Shown piece after piece: positions 12,511 to 12,565 of a DNA stretch of 12,565 nucleotides (positions are counted from its first letter, which is position 1; every line of letters starts with the position of its first letter). The stretch is from positions 4,362-16,926 of the forward strand of contig DEQI01000011.1 in assembly GCA_002360295.1 (NCBI GenBank). The letters run 5' to 3'. The notes under the pieces are model-generated. The model was given only the letters and a program-made list of their open reading frames with translations, did not search any database and was not told the origin of the DNA. Origin of the DNA: Planococcaceae bacterium UBA3370 (lineage in GTDB: Bacteria; Bacillota; Bacilli; Bacillales_A; Planococcaceae). Position numbers and translations under genes: made by a program.

Positions 12511-12540
12511 TTCCGTCAAAAGAATTCTAAATATGTAGTC
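12511..12540 (+). repeat. Recurrent intergenic element, copy at window end
   Basis: TTCCGTCAAAAGAATTCTAA followed by ATATGTAGTC, seven bases after the stop at 12504. It predicts another small gene just beyond the window. Confidence 0.5.
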
Positions 12541-12565
12541 AGAAAGATACTTTAGTAACTATAAG

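Noticed and set aside
2801..12540. The recurrent element as a CRISPR array
   Set aside because: Copies are degenerate, separated by whole genes of variable length, and no cas gene is present.

Overview
The window is AT-rich DNA from a low-GC Gram-positive bacterium, most likely a spore-forming Bacillales of the Lysinibacillus/Solibacillus/Bacillus type. Evidence: strong GGAGG-type ribosome sites, ATG/GTG/TTG starts, a surface protein with three C-terminal SLH domains, and a small protein resembling sporulation protein Cse60. A Rad52/Rad22-type annealing protein, a mobile-element-like type IA topoisomerase, an XRE regulator and many tiny orphan genes, all on the + strand, suggest a large plasmid or integrated element rather than core chromosome. 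That is an inference; no replication, partition, relaxase or integrase gene is visible.

Layout. Positions 2-1168 hold the 3' part of a surface protein: a tandem-repeat Asp/Asn/Gly/Ser/Thr/Pro linker, a beta-rich stretch, three SLH domains and a clear terminator. A small two-TM protein follows. A good sigma-A-type promoter (1543-1571) then starts a run with the Rad52-like gene, a cysteine-containing partner gene, and three small proteins (SH3-like, CxxC/HxxC zinc, membrane). At 3883-4002 a second promoter is followed by a perfect terminator hairpin in front of a two-gene unit; its second product is a membrane protein with a possible PH-like domain. Next come a small zinc-ribbon protein, a frameshifted membrane gene, a membrane-anchored thioredoxin-like protein, and the decayed remnant of a second thioredoxin-like gene, closed by a strong terminator (6138-6205).

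Positions 6206-6744 have no convincing protein gene. They contain an extended -10 promoter, an 11-bp long-range stem and a terminator-like 10-bp stem, which together look like a small non-coding RNA of about 230 nt. Positions 6745-8920 are an array of tiny genes: membrane peptides, a Cse60-like protein, a basic peptide, a protein made of two repeats, and a four-TM protein. An XRE regulator, apparently coupled to a 12-codon leader peptide, precedes topB (9381-11486). More small orphan genes fill the rest.

The most interesting signal is a recurrent degenerate intergenic element, roughly TTCCGTCAAAA-N(0-10)-TTGAAAC followed by AAAATGCATAGTGGAAA. At least ten full or partial copies lie just after a stop codon and before the ribosome site of the next small gene, from about 2.8 kb to the window end. 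It makes the small genes look like interchangeable cassettes with a shared leader. Several small genes are broken by a single stop or by one base in a homopolymer (3706, 5222-5225, 12054-12060), so decay, sequencing error and recoding must be distinguished.
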